NCBI RefSeq assembly: GCF_001662075.1
Contig: NZ_LYPL01000019.1
Span: 41,432 to 105,431 of the forward strand
From: Rhizobium bangladeshense
Lineage (GTDB): Bacteria > Pseudomonadota > Alphaproteobacteria > Rhizobiales > Rhizobiaceae
Length of the DNA: 64,000 bases
Reading direction: 5' to 3'
The notes under the pieces are model-generated. The model saw nothing but the letters and a program-made list of their open reading frames with translations, did no database searches and was not told the origin of the DNA. A program made the translations under genes and the position numbers. Positions 34,000-41,903 of the stretch are shown piece after piece. Numbering within the stretch: the first letter of the stretch is position 1; each line of letters begins with the position of its first letter.

Positions 34000-34832
34000 G
34001 TGACGAGACCGACGCATCGCCCCATGCGGATGCCTCCAGCGCCAGGCGCCGCGATCTCGCATTGCGCATCGCCGTTCCACTGCTCGTCATCGCCCTCCTC
34101 ATTCTGATCTGGTACGCCTATGTGAAGCTGTCAGGCGTGCCGCCTTATATCCTGCCGGGTCCGGCGGCTGTGGGGAACGCCTTCGTGACCGACTGGGCCA
34201 CGCTTGTCCCTGCCTTCTGGGTCACCACCAAAATCACCTTCCTGTCGCTGATGCTGGCACTTGTCGGCGGCGTCGGCTTTGCGATCTTCCTCGTGCAGTC
34301 GCGTTGGATCGAACTCGCCTTCTATCCGCTCGCCGTCATCCTGCAGGTGACGCCGATCGTCGCGATCTCGCCGCTGATCCTGATCTATGCGCCCTCGACG
34401 CAGGTGGCGCTGCTGATCTGCGCCTTCCTCGTCGCCTTCTTTCCGATCCTGTCGAACATGGTCCAGGGGCTGAAAAGTGTCGACCACAATCTCATAAACC
34501 TCTTCGAACTCTACGGCGCCTCCCGCTGGCAGACACTGCTCTATCTCAAGCTGCCCGCCGCCCAGCCCTATTTCATGACAGGCCTGCGGATCGGCGGCGG
34601 CCTTGCGCTGATTGCCGCCGTCGTCGCGGAATTTGCGGCGGGATCGGCGGGTGCGGGTTCCGGGCTCGCCTTCCGGCTCCTCGAAGCCCAGTACCGGCTC
34701 AACATCCCCCGCCTCTTCGCCGCGCTGCTGATGCTTTCGCTTCTCGGCGTCGCGATCTTTGCCGTCACCTCGTTCATTTCCTGGCTTGCCCTGCATCGCT
34801 GGCACGAGAGCAGCCTGAAACGGGAAAGCTGA
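33996..34832 (+). CDS. ABC transporter permease (NitT/TauT type)
   Basis: A 278-residue permease with about six membrane helices (LRIAVPLLVIALLILIWYAYV; KITFLSLMLALVGGVGFAIFLV; AVILQVTPIVAISPLILIYA; VALLICAFLVAFFPILSNM; and the last FAALLMLSLLGVAIFAVTSF). The cytoplasmic loop NLFELYGASRWQTLLYLKLPAAQP is the EAA-like coupling motif. It overlaps the ATPase gene by 4 bases and its TGA overlaps the ATG of the amidohydrolase (TGATG), which ties transport and catabolism together. Confidence 0.89.
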   Translation: MSDETDASPHADASSARRRDLALRIAVPLLVIALLILIWYAYVKLSGVPPYILPGPAAVGNAFVTDWATLVPAFWVTTKITFLSLMLALVGGVGFAIFLVQSRWIELAFYPLAVILQVTPIVAISPLILIYAPSTQVALLICAFLVAFFPILSNMVQGLKSVDHNLINLFELYGASRWQTLLYLKLPAAQPYFMTGLRIGGGLALIAAVVAEFAAGSAGAGSGLAFRLLEAQYRLNIPRLFAALLMLSLLGVAIFAVTSFISWLALHRWHESSLKRES

Positions 34833-36145
34833 TGACCTATCCCTTCATCTCCCCGCCCAATGCCGGCCGCTTCGCACTGTGCAATGCGACGCTTCCTGCC
34901 GCCACCACCGTAGGATTTGACGCGCCTGCCATCGAAGGTCTGGTCAAGGCCGATATCGTCATCACCAATGGTGTCATCTCCGCACTGCTGCCGGCGGGCG
35001 AAACGCAGGCGGAATTCGCGAGATCCGACCTGAAGGAGGGCATGGTCTGGCCGTGTTTCGCCGACATGCACACGCACCTCGACAAGGGGCATATCTGGCC
35101 GCGCAACGCCAATGCGGACGGCACTTTCATGGGTGCGCTGGAGGCCGTGCGCACCGACCGCGAAGCGAACTGGTCAGCGGCAGATGTCTGGAAACGCATG
35201 GAATTTTCGCTGCGCTCGGCCTATGCGCACGGCACCAGCCTGATCCGCACGCATCTCGATTCGCTGGCGCCGCAGCACCGCATTTCCTTCGAGGTTTTTG
35301 CCGAGATGCGCGAGGCATGGAAGGACCGGATCGCGCTGCAGGCGGTGGCCCTCTTCCCGATGGAAAATATGGCGGATGCGGGTTTTTTCGCCGACCTGGT
35401 TGCTGTCGTGCGCGAAAAGGGCGGACTGATCGGCGGCGTCACCCGGATGACCGCCGATCTCGACTGCCAGCTCGACATGCTTTTCAGGACTGCCGCCGAC
35501 AACGGCTTCGATGTCGACCTCCACGTCGACGAGACCGACGATCCCGCTGCCGAGACCTTGAAGGCGATTGCCGAGGCCGTGCTGCGCAACCGGTTCGAAG
35601 GCCAGGTAACGGCCGGCCACTGTTGCTCTCTCGCCCGGCAAGACGAGGAGACGGCGAAGCGCACGGTCGAGATCGTCGCAAAGGCTGGCATTTCCATCGT
35701 CTCGCTGCCCATGTGCAACATGTATCTGCAGGACCGCTACCCCGGCCGCACACCGCGCTGGCGCGGCATTACCCTTTTCAAGGAACTGGCCGCGGCCGGC
35801 GTGGCAACCGCGGTCGCCTCCGACAATACCCGCGACCCCTTCTACGCCTACGGCGACCTGGATCCGGTCGAGGTGTTCCGCGAGGCCGTGCGCATCCTCC
35901 ATCTCGATCATCCATTGGATACGGCCGCGCGCATCGTCACCACTTCGCCCGCCGATATTCTCGGCCGGCCGGATATGGGCCGCATCGCCGTCGGAGCCCC
36001 GGCCGATCTCGTGCTCTTCAGCGCCCGGCGCTGGAGCGAATTTCTTTCCCGTCCGCAGTCAGACCGCGTCGTGCTTCGCCGCGGCAAGGTGATCGACCGC
36101 AGCCTGCCGGACTATCGTGAACTCGACAGCGTCGTTGGAGCCTGA
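34832..36145 (+). CDS. Cytosine-deaminase-like amidohydrolase
   Basis: A 437-residue metal-dependent amidohydrolase; its ATG overlaps the permease stop. The ligands of the CodA subgroup are visible: DMHTHLDK (H80 and H82), DLHVDETDDP with the His and catalytic Glu, TAGHCCSL with a third His, and SDNTRDPFYAYGDLDP, in which the usual metal Asp is within SDN. CodA-family enzymes deaminate cytosine, isoguanine, triazines, creatinine-like rings and similar heterocycles. Coupling to a heterocycle-type importer and to a creatininase-family hydrolase in the same regulon suggests deamination of an imported nitrogen heterocycle. The exact substrate is unknown. Confidence 0.85.
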   Translation: MTYPFISPPNAGRFALCNATLPAATTVGFDAPAIEGLVKADIVITNGVISALLPAGETQAEFARSDLKEGMVWPCFADMHTHLDKGHIWPRNANADGTFMGALEAVRTDREANWSAADVWKRMEFSLRSAYAHGTSLIRTHLDSLAPQHRISFEVFAEMREAWKDRIALQAVALFPMENMADAGFFADLVAVVREKGGLIGGVTRMTADLDCQLDMLFRTAADNGFDVDLHVDETDDPAAETLKAIAEAVLRNRFEGQVTAGHCCSLARQDEETAKRTVEIVAKAGISIVSLPMCNMYLQDRYPGRTPRWRGITLFKELAAAGVATAVASDNTRDPFYAYGDLDPVEVFREAVRILHLDHPLDTAARIVTTSPADILGRPDMGRIAVGAPADLVLFSARRWSEFLSRPQSDRVVLRRGKVIDRSLPDYRELDSVVGA

Positions 36146-36146
36146 C

Positions 36147-37556
36147 ATGACCGATTATCAGACGATCAAAAAGGAACTCGAAGGCATCGCCGTCGAAGAC
36201 AATCCGGCGCTGGTGCGCCAGAAGAGCCGGGATTTCTATTGGTATTCGCCAATCCTGAAGGCGCAGCTCGACAATGTGACGGCCGATTTGGTGGTCACGC
36301 CGAAGAATGAGGAAGAGGTCATCCGCACGCTGAAGGTTGCTTTCGCCCATGGCGTGCCGGTCACGCCCCGCGGCGGCGGCACCGGCAATTACGGCCAGGC
36401 GATGCCGCTCTCCGGCGGCATTGTGCTGAACCTTGCGGCCATGAACAGGATCAAGGAAATCCATCCCGGCCGGGTGATCTGCGAGCCGGGCATCATCATC
36501 GCTCAGCTCGACAAGCAGACCAAGACCCATTCCGGCCAGGAGCTGCGCTTCCACCCTTCGACCGCGCAGATGGCGACCGTTGGCGGCTTCATCGCCGGTG
36601 GCTCCGGCGGCGTCGGCTCGATCACCTGGGGAGGCCTGCGCGATCTCGGCAATATTCTGCGCCTGCGCGTCGTCACCATGGAAGCCGAACCGCGTGTGCT
36701 CGACCTCACCGGCTGGGACCTGCAGAAGGTCAGCCATGCCTATGGCACCAACGGCATCATCACCGAAATCGAAATGCCGCTGGCGCCTGCCTATGACTGG
36801 GTCGACGTGCTCGTCGGTTACGACGACTTCATGGCCGCCGTGCGCTTCTCGGATGCGCTCGCCAAATGCAACGGCATCCTCGTCAAGGAGATCGCGCCGA
36901 TCGCCGCACCGATACCGCACGATTATTTCACGCGCCACAAACCCTATATCCGCAAGGGACAGTCGGTCGTGGTGCTGATGATCGCGCCGCATTCAATGGA
37001 TGCTTTCCTGGCCTTCTCCGCCGCGCATAAGGGCGAGGTCGTCTTCCGCTCCGACACGGTCGAAAGCATGAAGGGCATTCCGCATGCCTATGAGCTTGCC
37101 TGGAACCACACGACGCTGCGCGCCCTGAAGGTCGACCCCAACTTCACCTATCTGCAGGTTCAATATCCGGGGCCGGATCACGTGGCCAAGGTCGCCAAGA
37201 TGGTCGAGATCTTCGGGGACGAAGTGCCGGGCCATCTCGAATTCATCAGGTTCGACGGGCAGATCCAGTGCTCCGGCCTGCCGCTGGTGCGTTATACCTC
37301 GGAGGAACGCCTCGAGGAGATCATCAGGATCCATCAGGATCACGGCTGCCCGATCTTCAACCCGCACCGCTACACGCTCGAGGAAGGCGGCATGAAACGC
37401 ACCGACAAGGTGCAACTCGCCTTCAAGCACGAGACCGACCCGAGGGGGCTCCTCAATCCCGGCAAGATGATTGCCTGGGAGAACCCCGATTTCGATTTCG
37501 ATGCCGGCAAGAACTATCTCTTCCCAGGGCTTGCGAGCGTCATGGAGGCCTCATGA
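36147..37556 (+). CDS. FAD-binding oxidoreductase (glycolate-oxidase/VAO type)
   Basis: About 469 residues from ATG 36147, one base after the amidohydrolase stop. The PCMH-type FAD domain covers about 45-225 (VTPKNEEEVIRTLKVAFAHGVPVTPRGGGTGNYGQ; GGIVLNLAAMNRI; HPSTAQMATVGGFIAGGSGGVGSITWGG). The C-terminal substrate domain ends FNPHRYTLEEGGM and DPRGLLNPGKMIAW, as in D-lactate/glycolate-type oxidases. It would oxidise an alpha-hydroxy acid or an amine-bearing compound; in this operon an oxidation of the catabolised heterocycle or its product is likely. It overlaps the next gene by 4 bases. Confidence 0.84.
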   Translation: MTDYQTIKKELEGIAVEDNPALVRQKSRDFYWYSPILKAQLDNVTADLVVTPKNEEEVIRTLKVAFAHGVPVTPRGGGTGNYGQAMPLSGGIVLNLAAMNRIKEIHPGRVICEPGIIIAQLDKQTKTHSGQELRFHPSTAQMATVGGFIAGGSGGVGSITWGGLRDLGNILRLRVVTMEAEPRVLDLTGWDLQKVSHAYGTNGIITEIEMPLAPAYDWVDVLVGYDDFMAAVRFSDALAKCNGILVKEIAPIAAPIPHDYFTRHKPYIRKGQSVVVLMIAPHSMDAFLAFSAAHKGEVVFRSDTVESMKGIPHAYELAWNHTTLRALKVDPNFTYLQVQYPGPDHVAKVAKMVEIFGDEVPGHLEFIRFDGQIQCSGLPLVRYTSEERLEEIIRIHQDHGCPIFNPHRYTLEEGGMKRTDKVQLAFKHETDPRGLLNPGKMIAWENPDFDFDAGKNYLFPGLASVMEAS

Positions 37557-38134
37557 GAGTTCTCGTCCTTCACTCGCATCCGGTCGAGGAAAGCTACGGC
37601 AAGGCGCTTTACAAACAGACGCTGGAAAGCCTTCGCAAAGCCGGTCACGAGGTGGATGGCTGCGATCTCTATGCCGAGAAATTCGATCCCGTGCTGTCAC
37701 GCAACGACCGGCTCGCCTATCACGACTATCCCGGCAATTCCGCACTGGTGAAGCCCTATGTCGATCGGCTGAAGCAGGCTGAAGGACTGGTACTGGTGAC
37801 GCCTGTCTGGAACTTCGGTTTCCCGGCAATCCTCAAAGGCTATTTCGATCGCGTCTGGCTTCCGGGCGTCTCTTTCGAACTTGTCGACGGCAAGGTGGAA
37901 TCGCGGTTGCGCCATATCACCAAGCTCGCCGCCGTGCTGACCTACGGAGCAACCCCATTCCGCGCCTTCGTGGCCGGCAACCCGCCGAAGAGGATCGTCA
38001 AGCGCGTGCTGAGGGCGCAGATCAATCCGCTGCGGCCGGTTACCTTCCTTGCTCATTACGACATGAACAATTGCACACCTGAAACGCGGGCGCGGTTTCT
38101 GGAAAAGGTGCAGACATCGATGGAACGGTTCTGA
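37553..38134 (+). CDS. NAD(P)H-dependent flavodoxin-fold oxidoreductase
   Basis: A 193-residue protein of the NAD(P)H dehydrogenase (quinone)/YwrO-KefF type. It has the flavodoxin-like start VLVLHSHPVEESYGKALYKQ, the core VLVTPVWNFGFPAILKGYFDRVWLPGVSF, and a late GATPFRAFVAGNPPK. It would bind FMN or FAD and pass electrons from NAD(P)H, perhaps to or from the adjacent FAD enzyme, to a quinone, or to a nitro or azo group. It overlaps the FAD oxidoreductase by 4 bases (ATGA) and ends the six-gene unit begun at 32084. Confidence 0.84.
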   Translation: MRVLVLHSHPVEESYGKALYKQTLESLRKAGHEVDGCDLYAEKFDPVLSRNDRLAYHDYPGNSALVKPYVDRLKQAEGLVLVTPVWNFGFPAILKGYFDRVWLPGVSFELVDGKVESRLRHITKLAAVLTYGATPFRAFVAGNPPKRIVKRVLRAQINPLRPVTFLAHYDMNNCTPETRARFLEKVQTSMERF

Positions 38135-38156
38135 AACGGGTCGCCCCCAGCAGACG

Positions 38157-38558
38157 TCACAATACTTTGGCGGCGGTGACCTCGACTTCTACGAGGAATT
38201 CCGGCCGGGTGAACCCGCCGACGATGATCAATGTAGAGACCGGCTTCGGATCGAGCGTGTAGCGATCGCGCACCGCCATATAGGCCGGAAAATCCTCGCG
38301 TTTCGTCACGAATGCCGAAATGCGGATGACATCCGCAAAACTCATCTCCGCATCGGCAAGAATGGCCTTGATCGCCTCGAAACAGAGCTCGGCCTGCTTG
38401 CCGATATCTTCCGGCACCTTCTCGTCGAGACCGATGCCGAGCTGGCCTGAAACGACGAGAAGCGACGCGCCCGGCGGCACCAGCAGCCCGTGATTGTAAT
38501 TTCCAAATGGACGGCGGACGGACGGCGGATTGAAAATCTTCTTCACCGGCATTTCCAT
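38157..38558 (-). CDS. RidA/YjgF-family protein lacking the usual arginine
   Basis: A 133-residue Rid-family protein (VVSGQLGIGLDEKVPEDIGKQ; CFEAIKAILADAEMSFADVIRI; FPAYMAVRDRY). Active RidA imine deaminases carry an Arg just after the last Pro (PxRS in the E. coli protein); here the matching stretch is KPVSTLIIV, so the Arg seems to be replaced by Ser. This suggests a divergent Rid subgroup without classical deaminase activity. It is transcribed with, and 42 bases downstream of, the GntR gene on the same strand, and converges on the operon ending at 38134. Confidence 0.83.
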   Translation of the reverse strand: MEMPVKKIFNPPSVRRPFGNYNHGLLVPPGASLLVVSGQLGIGLDEKVPEDIGKQAELCFEAIKAILADAEMSFADVIRISAFVTKREDFPAYMAVRDRYTLDPKPVSTLIIVGGFTRPEFLVEVEVTAAKVL

Positions 38559-38600
38559 AGCGCGATTTCCTTCAACTCCTCGGCCAAACCCTCTCCGACG

Positions 38601-39317
38601 TCAAGCGCCTCGCTCTTTCCGCTCGGCAGCGGCCGCAAAGACGGCGCTGGCGTCGCTGACGATCTCCACATGGGCATAGGCCGCGCGCGCGGCGGCCGCG
38701 CCGTCCGCGCGCATGATCGCCGTCACGATCACGTCGTGCTCGTCATAGGATTTCGCCAGCCGGCCAGACAGCCGGAACTGCGCGCGGCGAAAAGGCGCAA
38801 GCCGGGCCCTGCTCTGCGTTACCAGCTCATAGATGTGCTCATTGTGCGCGCCGCGATAGAGCCGGCTATGAAATTCGGTATTATAGGCAGCATACTCTTC
38901 GTCGGCGCCCTGACGCACGAGCCGGGCGGAGGCGCGGTGCTCGATTTCCAACAGGCGCCGCTCCTCGATCGTCATCCGCTCGGCAGAAAGCCGAGCGCAA
39001 ATGCCCTCGAGCTCCGCCATCGCCTCGAACATCGAATGCAGATAGGTTTCCGTCACATTGGTGACGACGGCGCTGCGGTTCGGCTCGCGCTCGACAAGCC
39101 CCATCGCTCCGAGTTCCCGGAGCGCCTCGCGCACAGGGGTGCGCGACACATCGAACCGGGCTGCCAGCGAAATTTCGTCGAGCTTGTCACCCGGCAGCAT
39201 CTGCCCGGTCACGATCATGTCGGCGATTGCCCGCACCATCTGCTCGACGGTCGTTCCTGCCCGGATGATCTCCCGGCGCCGGATCTGCTTCGATGGGTCA
39301 CTCTGGTCGTTGGTCAT
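38601..39317 (-). CDS. GntR/FadR-family regulator (FCD domain)
   Basis: About 238 residues from ATG 39317 (MTNDQSDPSKQIRRRE); a GTG 24 bases upstream is in frame but would place an operator-like repeat inside the gene. The winged helix is at about 25-85 (IADMIVTGQMLPGDKLDEISLAARFDVSRTPVREALRELGAMGLV) and the FCD effector domain follows, with helices MFEAMAELEGICARLSAERM and YNTEFHSRLYRGAHNEHIYELV, whose Asp/His residues normally bind a metal. It is divergent from the biuret operon. Three copies of TGCATACAC lie in the intergenic region and are likely its operators. Confidence 0.87.
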   Translation of the reverse strand: MTNDQSDPSKQIRRREIIRAGTTVEQMVRAIADMIVTGQMLPGDKLDEISLAARFDVSRTPVREALRELGAMGLVEREPNRSAVVTNVTETYLHSMFEAMAELEGICARLSAERMTIEERRLLEIEHRASARLVRQGADEEYAAYNTEFHSRLYRGAHNEHIYELVTQSRARLAPFRRAQFRLSGRLAKSYDEHDVIVTAIMRADGAAAARAAYAHVEIVSDASAVFAAAAERKERGA

Positions 39318-39319
39318 GC

Positions 39320-39580
39320 TGCATACACATGCATTGCCCACGACACAAAGTCAAATATGGAAACAATGCACTGTTTTCATTTGCAAAATGATGTTAATCC
39401 GCAACCGAAAACAAGTTAACTTTCTATATAGTGTGGAATTTTCGCCAGCTTTATAGGCTTTGCATAAATTTTATACTGTGAGTCCGTCAAATTGCATACA
39501 CTTGCGACATCCGTCAAACGGCTTCGAAATTACCATCGTAAAATCAACCCCTTAATATCTGGCACGTCCATTGCATACAC
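39320..39580. promoter_or_regulatory. Three GntR operator-like repeats (TGCATACAC)
   Basis: TGCATACAC occurs at 39320-39328, 39493-39501 and 39572-39580. The last two extend to TTGCATACACTT. The first lies 3 bases upstream of the GntR start. The third overlaps the -12 element of the sigma-54 promoter of the biuret operon. This suits a repressor that controls itself and blocks that promoter. Binding is inferred. Confidence 0.66.
39560..39576 (+). promoter_or_regulatory. Sigma-54 promoter of the biuret/formamide operon
   Basis: TGGCACG (39560-39566) and TTGCA (39571-39575) match the -24/-12 consensus with GG and GC separated by exactly 10 bases. It is about 50 bases before the first gene. As with the guanidine operon, it implies activation under nitrogen limitation; an operator repeat overlaps the -12 box. 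Confidence 0.84.
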
Positions 39581-39628
39581 TTTCCCGTATCCAATGAACC
39601 GGCAGAACGCCATAAGGGGAGCATTCCA

Positions 39629-40756
39629 ATGACCAAACTCCTTTCCATGAACCGCCGCAATTTTCTTCAGGCCTCTGCTGCCGCTGCCCTTGCCGGCGCC
39701 GCGCCCGGCCTGCTTTCCTCGCGCGTCCTTGCCCAGAGCGCCCTTACCGTGGGCTTCATCTATGTCGGCCCGAAGGACGACTATGGCTACAACCAGGCCC
39801 ATGCCGAGGGTGCGGCCGCCATCAAGGCGCTGCCCGGCGTCACCCTCGTCGAGGAAGAGAACGTGCCGGAGACGGTCGACGTCCAGAAGACGATGGAATC
39901 GATGATCAACCTCGATGGTGCGGCTCTGCTTTTCCCGACCTCCTTCGGCTATTTCGATCCGCATATGCTGGCGATGGCCGCCAAATATTCCGATACCCAG
40001 TTCCGCCATTGCGGCGGCCTCTGGCAGAAGGGCAAGCACCCGGCCAATACCGGCTCTTACTTCGGTTACATCTTCCAGGGCCAGTATCTAAACGGCATCG
40101 CGGCCGGCCATGCGACGAAAAGCAAGAAGATCGGCTTCGTCGCCGCCAAGCCGATCCCGCAGGTGCTGCAGAACATCAATGCCTTCCTGCTCGGCGCACG
40201 CACCGTCGATCCGACCATTACCTGCCAGGTGATCTTCACCGGCGAATGGTCGCTCGCCGTCAAGGAAGCCGAAGCCACCAACGCATTGGTCGACCAAGGT
40301 GCCGATGTCATCACCTGCCATGTCGACAGCCCGAAGGTCGTTGTCGAGACGGCGGCCGGCCGTGGCGCCTTCGTCTGCGGCTATCATGCCAACCAGAGCC
40401 CGCTCGCGCCCGAGAAGTACCTGACCGGCGCCGAATGGGCCTGGGGCAACGTCTACAGCGACTTCGTCAAAAAGGCGCAGGCCGGCGAAAAGCTCGGCAA
40501 CTTCGTTCGCGGCGGCCTGAAGGACGGCTTCGTCAAGATGAGTGCACTCGGCCCCGGCGTTTCCGAAGCCGGGCGCAAGGCCTTCGATTCTACCCATGCC
40601 GAGATGATGAAAGGCGGCTTCTCGGTCTTCAAGGGACCGCTCAAAGACAACAAGGGCGGCACGGTCGTGACCGCCGACAAGAGCTACGCCGAAGATGCGA
40701 TCGAGCTCGAAAGCATGAACTATCTGCTCGAGGGTGTCGTCGGATCCACGGCGTAA
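39629..40756 (+). CDS. BMP-family ABC substrate-binding protein
   Basis: A 375-residue protein with a twin-arginine signal (NRRNFLQASAAAALAG) and cleavage near VLAQ. The mature domain is a basic-membrane-protein type (LTVGFIYVGPKDDYGYNQAHAEGAAA; VQKTMESMINLDGAALLFPTSFGYFDP; KKIGFVAAKPIPQVLQNINAFLLGAR; GEWSLAVKEAEATNALVDQGADVITCHVD). BMP proteins bind nucleosides or purine/pyrimidine-like compounds. With biuret hydrolase and formamidase in the operon, the ligand may be biuret or a related amide or triazine-type molecule. First gene after the sigma-54 promoter. Confidence 0.88.
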   Translation: MTKLLSMNRRNFLQASAAAALAGAAPGLLSSRVLAQSALTVGFIYVGPKDDYGYNQAHAEGAAAIKALPGVTLVEEENVPETVDVQKTMESMINLDGAALLFPTSFGYFDPHMLAMAAKYSDTQFRHCGGLWQKGKHPANTGSYFGYIFQGQYLNGIAAGHATKSKKIGFVAAKPIPQVLQNINAFLLGARTVDPTITCQVIFTGEWSLAVKEAEATNALVDQGADVITCHVDSPKVVVETAAGRGAFVCGYHANQSPLAPEKYLTGAEWAWGNVYSDFVKKAQAGEKLGNFVRGGLKDGFVKMSALGPGVSEAGRKAFDSTHAEMMKGGFSVFKGPLKDNKGGTVVTADKSYAEDAIELESMNYLLEGVVGSTA

Positions 40757-40775
40757 ACCGCGAGGGGGAAGCGCC

Positions 40776-41903
40776 ATGACCGTCAAGGCCAATGATCCCG
40801 CAATATCCATCGCCGAAAACCCGGCTTCGCTGCGCCCCATCCTCGAATGGATCGCGCGAAAAGCCGAACCTCTTGTCATCGGCTTTGCCGCCATCCTGAT
40901 CGGTCTTGCGCTCTTCTCCCTGTTCATCCTGGCGATTGGTAAATCGCCGGCAGTGCTTTTCCAGCTCATGTATACCGGCGGCTTCGGCAGCTGGTTTTCG
41001 GTGCAGAACAGCTTAAGCCGTGCCGCACCCCTTCTCCTGACGGCACTCTGCGTCGCCCTGCCCGCCCGCCTCGGTCTCGTCATCATCGGCGGGGAAGGCG
41101 CGGTCGTGCTGGGCGGCGTTGCCGCCGCGGCCATGGCCATGCCCCTCGCGAGTTCGGCGCCGGTCTTGCTGACGCTCGTTCTCATGGGAATTGCCGCCAT
41201 GGTGGTCGGCGGCATCTGGATCGGCCTTGCCGGTTTTCTGCGCCACTACCGCGGCGTCAACGAGACCATCTCGTCGTTGCTGCTCTCCTATATCGCCATC
41301 GCCTTGATGAATCAGTTCGTCGAAGGGCCGCTGCGCGATCCTGCAAGCCTCAACAAGCCGTCGACCAAACCGCTGCCGGCAGAGTACATGCTCGGCAACC
41401 TCCCCGGCATGGACGTGCATTGGGGCCTTGTCATCGGCACTGTCGCCTGCATTCTCTCCTGGATCCTGATCGAAGTGACGAGCTACGGCTTTGCCGCCCG
41501 TATTGCCGGCGGCAATGTGCGCGCGGCCCAGATTCAAGGCTTGCCCGTGGGCAGGCTGATTGCCGGCTTCACGGCGATCGCTGGCAGCTTCGCCGGACTT
41601 GCCGGCATGATCGAGGTCGCCGCCGTCCAAGGCAGCGCCAACGCCTCCCTTGCCGCCGGCTACGGCTATACCGGCATCCTCGTCGCCTTCCTGGCCAGAC
41701 ACAATCCGCTGGCGATCGTCCCCGTCGCCATCCTGCTCGGCGGCATCGAGGCCTCCGGCGGCCTGATCCAGCGCCGCATGGGGCTGCCTGATGCCACGGT
41801 GCTGGTGCTGCAAGGCATGCTCTTCCTCGTCATCCTGTTCTGCGAGACCTTCTACGGCCGCTTCAAGATCTTCAATCCCGACCTCTGGAAGAGGAGACCC
41901 TGA
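40776..41903 (+). CDS. ABC transporter permease, BMP/nucleoside type (first)
   Basis: About 375 residues from ATG 40776, with GAGGGGGAA upstream. It is a branched-chain-type permease (BPD_transp_2) of the BMP importer class with about ten membrane helices, such as PLVIGFAAILIGLALFSLFIL, LLLTALCVALPARLGLVIIGGEGAVVLGG and NPLAIVPVAILLGGIEASGG. The region GVNETISSLLLSYIAIALMNQFVEGPLRDP matches the first permease of nucleoside importers. It follows the binding protein by 19 bases and its last base is the first of the next gene's ATG. Confidence 0.87.
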   Translation: MTVKANDPAISIAENPASLRPILEWIARKAEPLVIGFAAILIGLALFSLFILAIGKSPAVLFQLMYTGGFGSWFSVQNSLSRAAPLLLTALCVALPARLGLVIIGGEGAVVLGGVAAAAMAMPLASSAPVLLTLVLMGIAAMVVGGIWIGLAGFLRHYRGVNETISSLLLSYIAIALMNQFVEGPLRDPASLNKPSTKPLPAEYMLGNLPGMDVHWGLVIGTVACILSWILIEVTSYGFAARIAGGNVRAAQIQGLPVGRLIAGFTAIAGSFAGLAGMIEVAAVQGSANASLAAGYGYTGILVAFLARHNPLAIVPVAILLGGIEASGGLIQRRMGLPDATVLVLQGMLFLVILFCETFYGRFKIFNPDLWKRRP

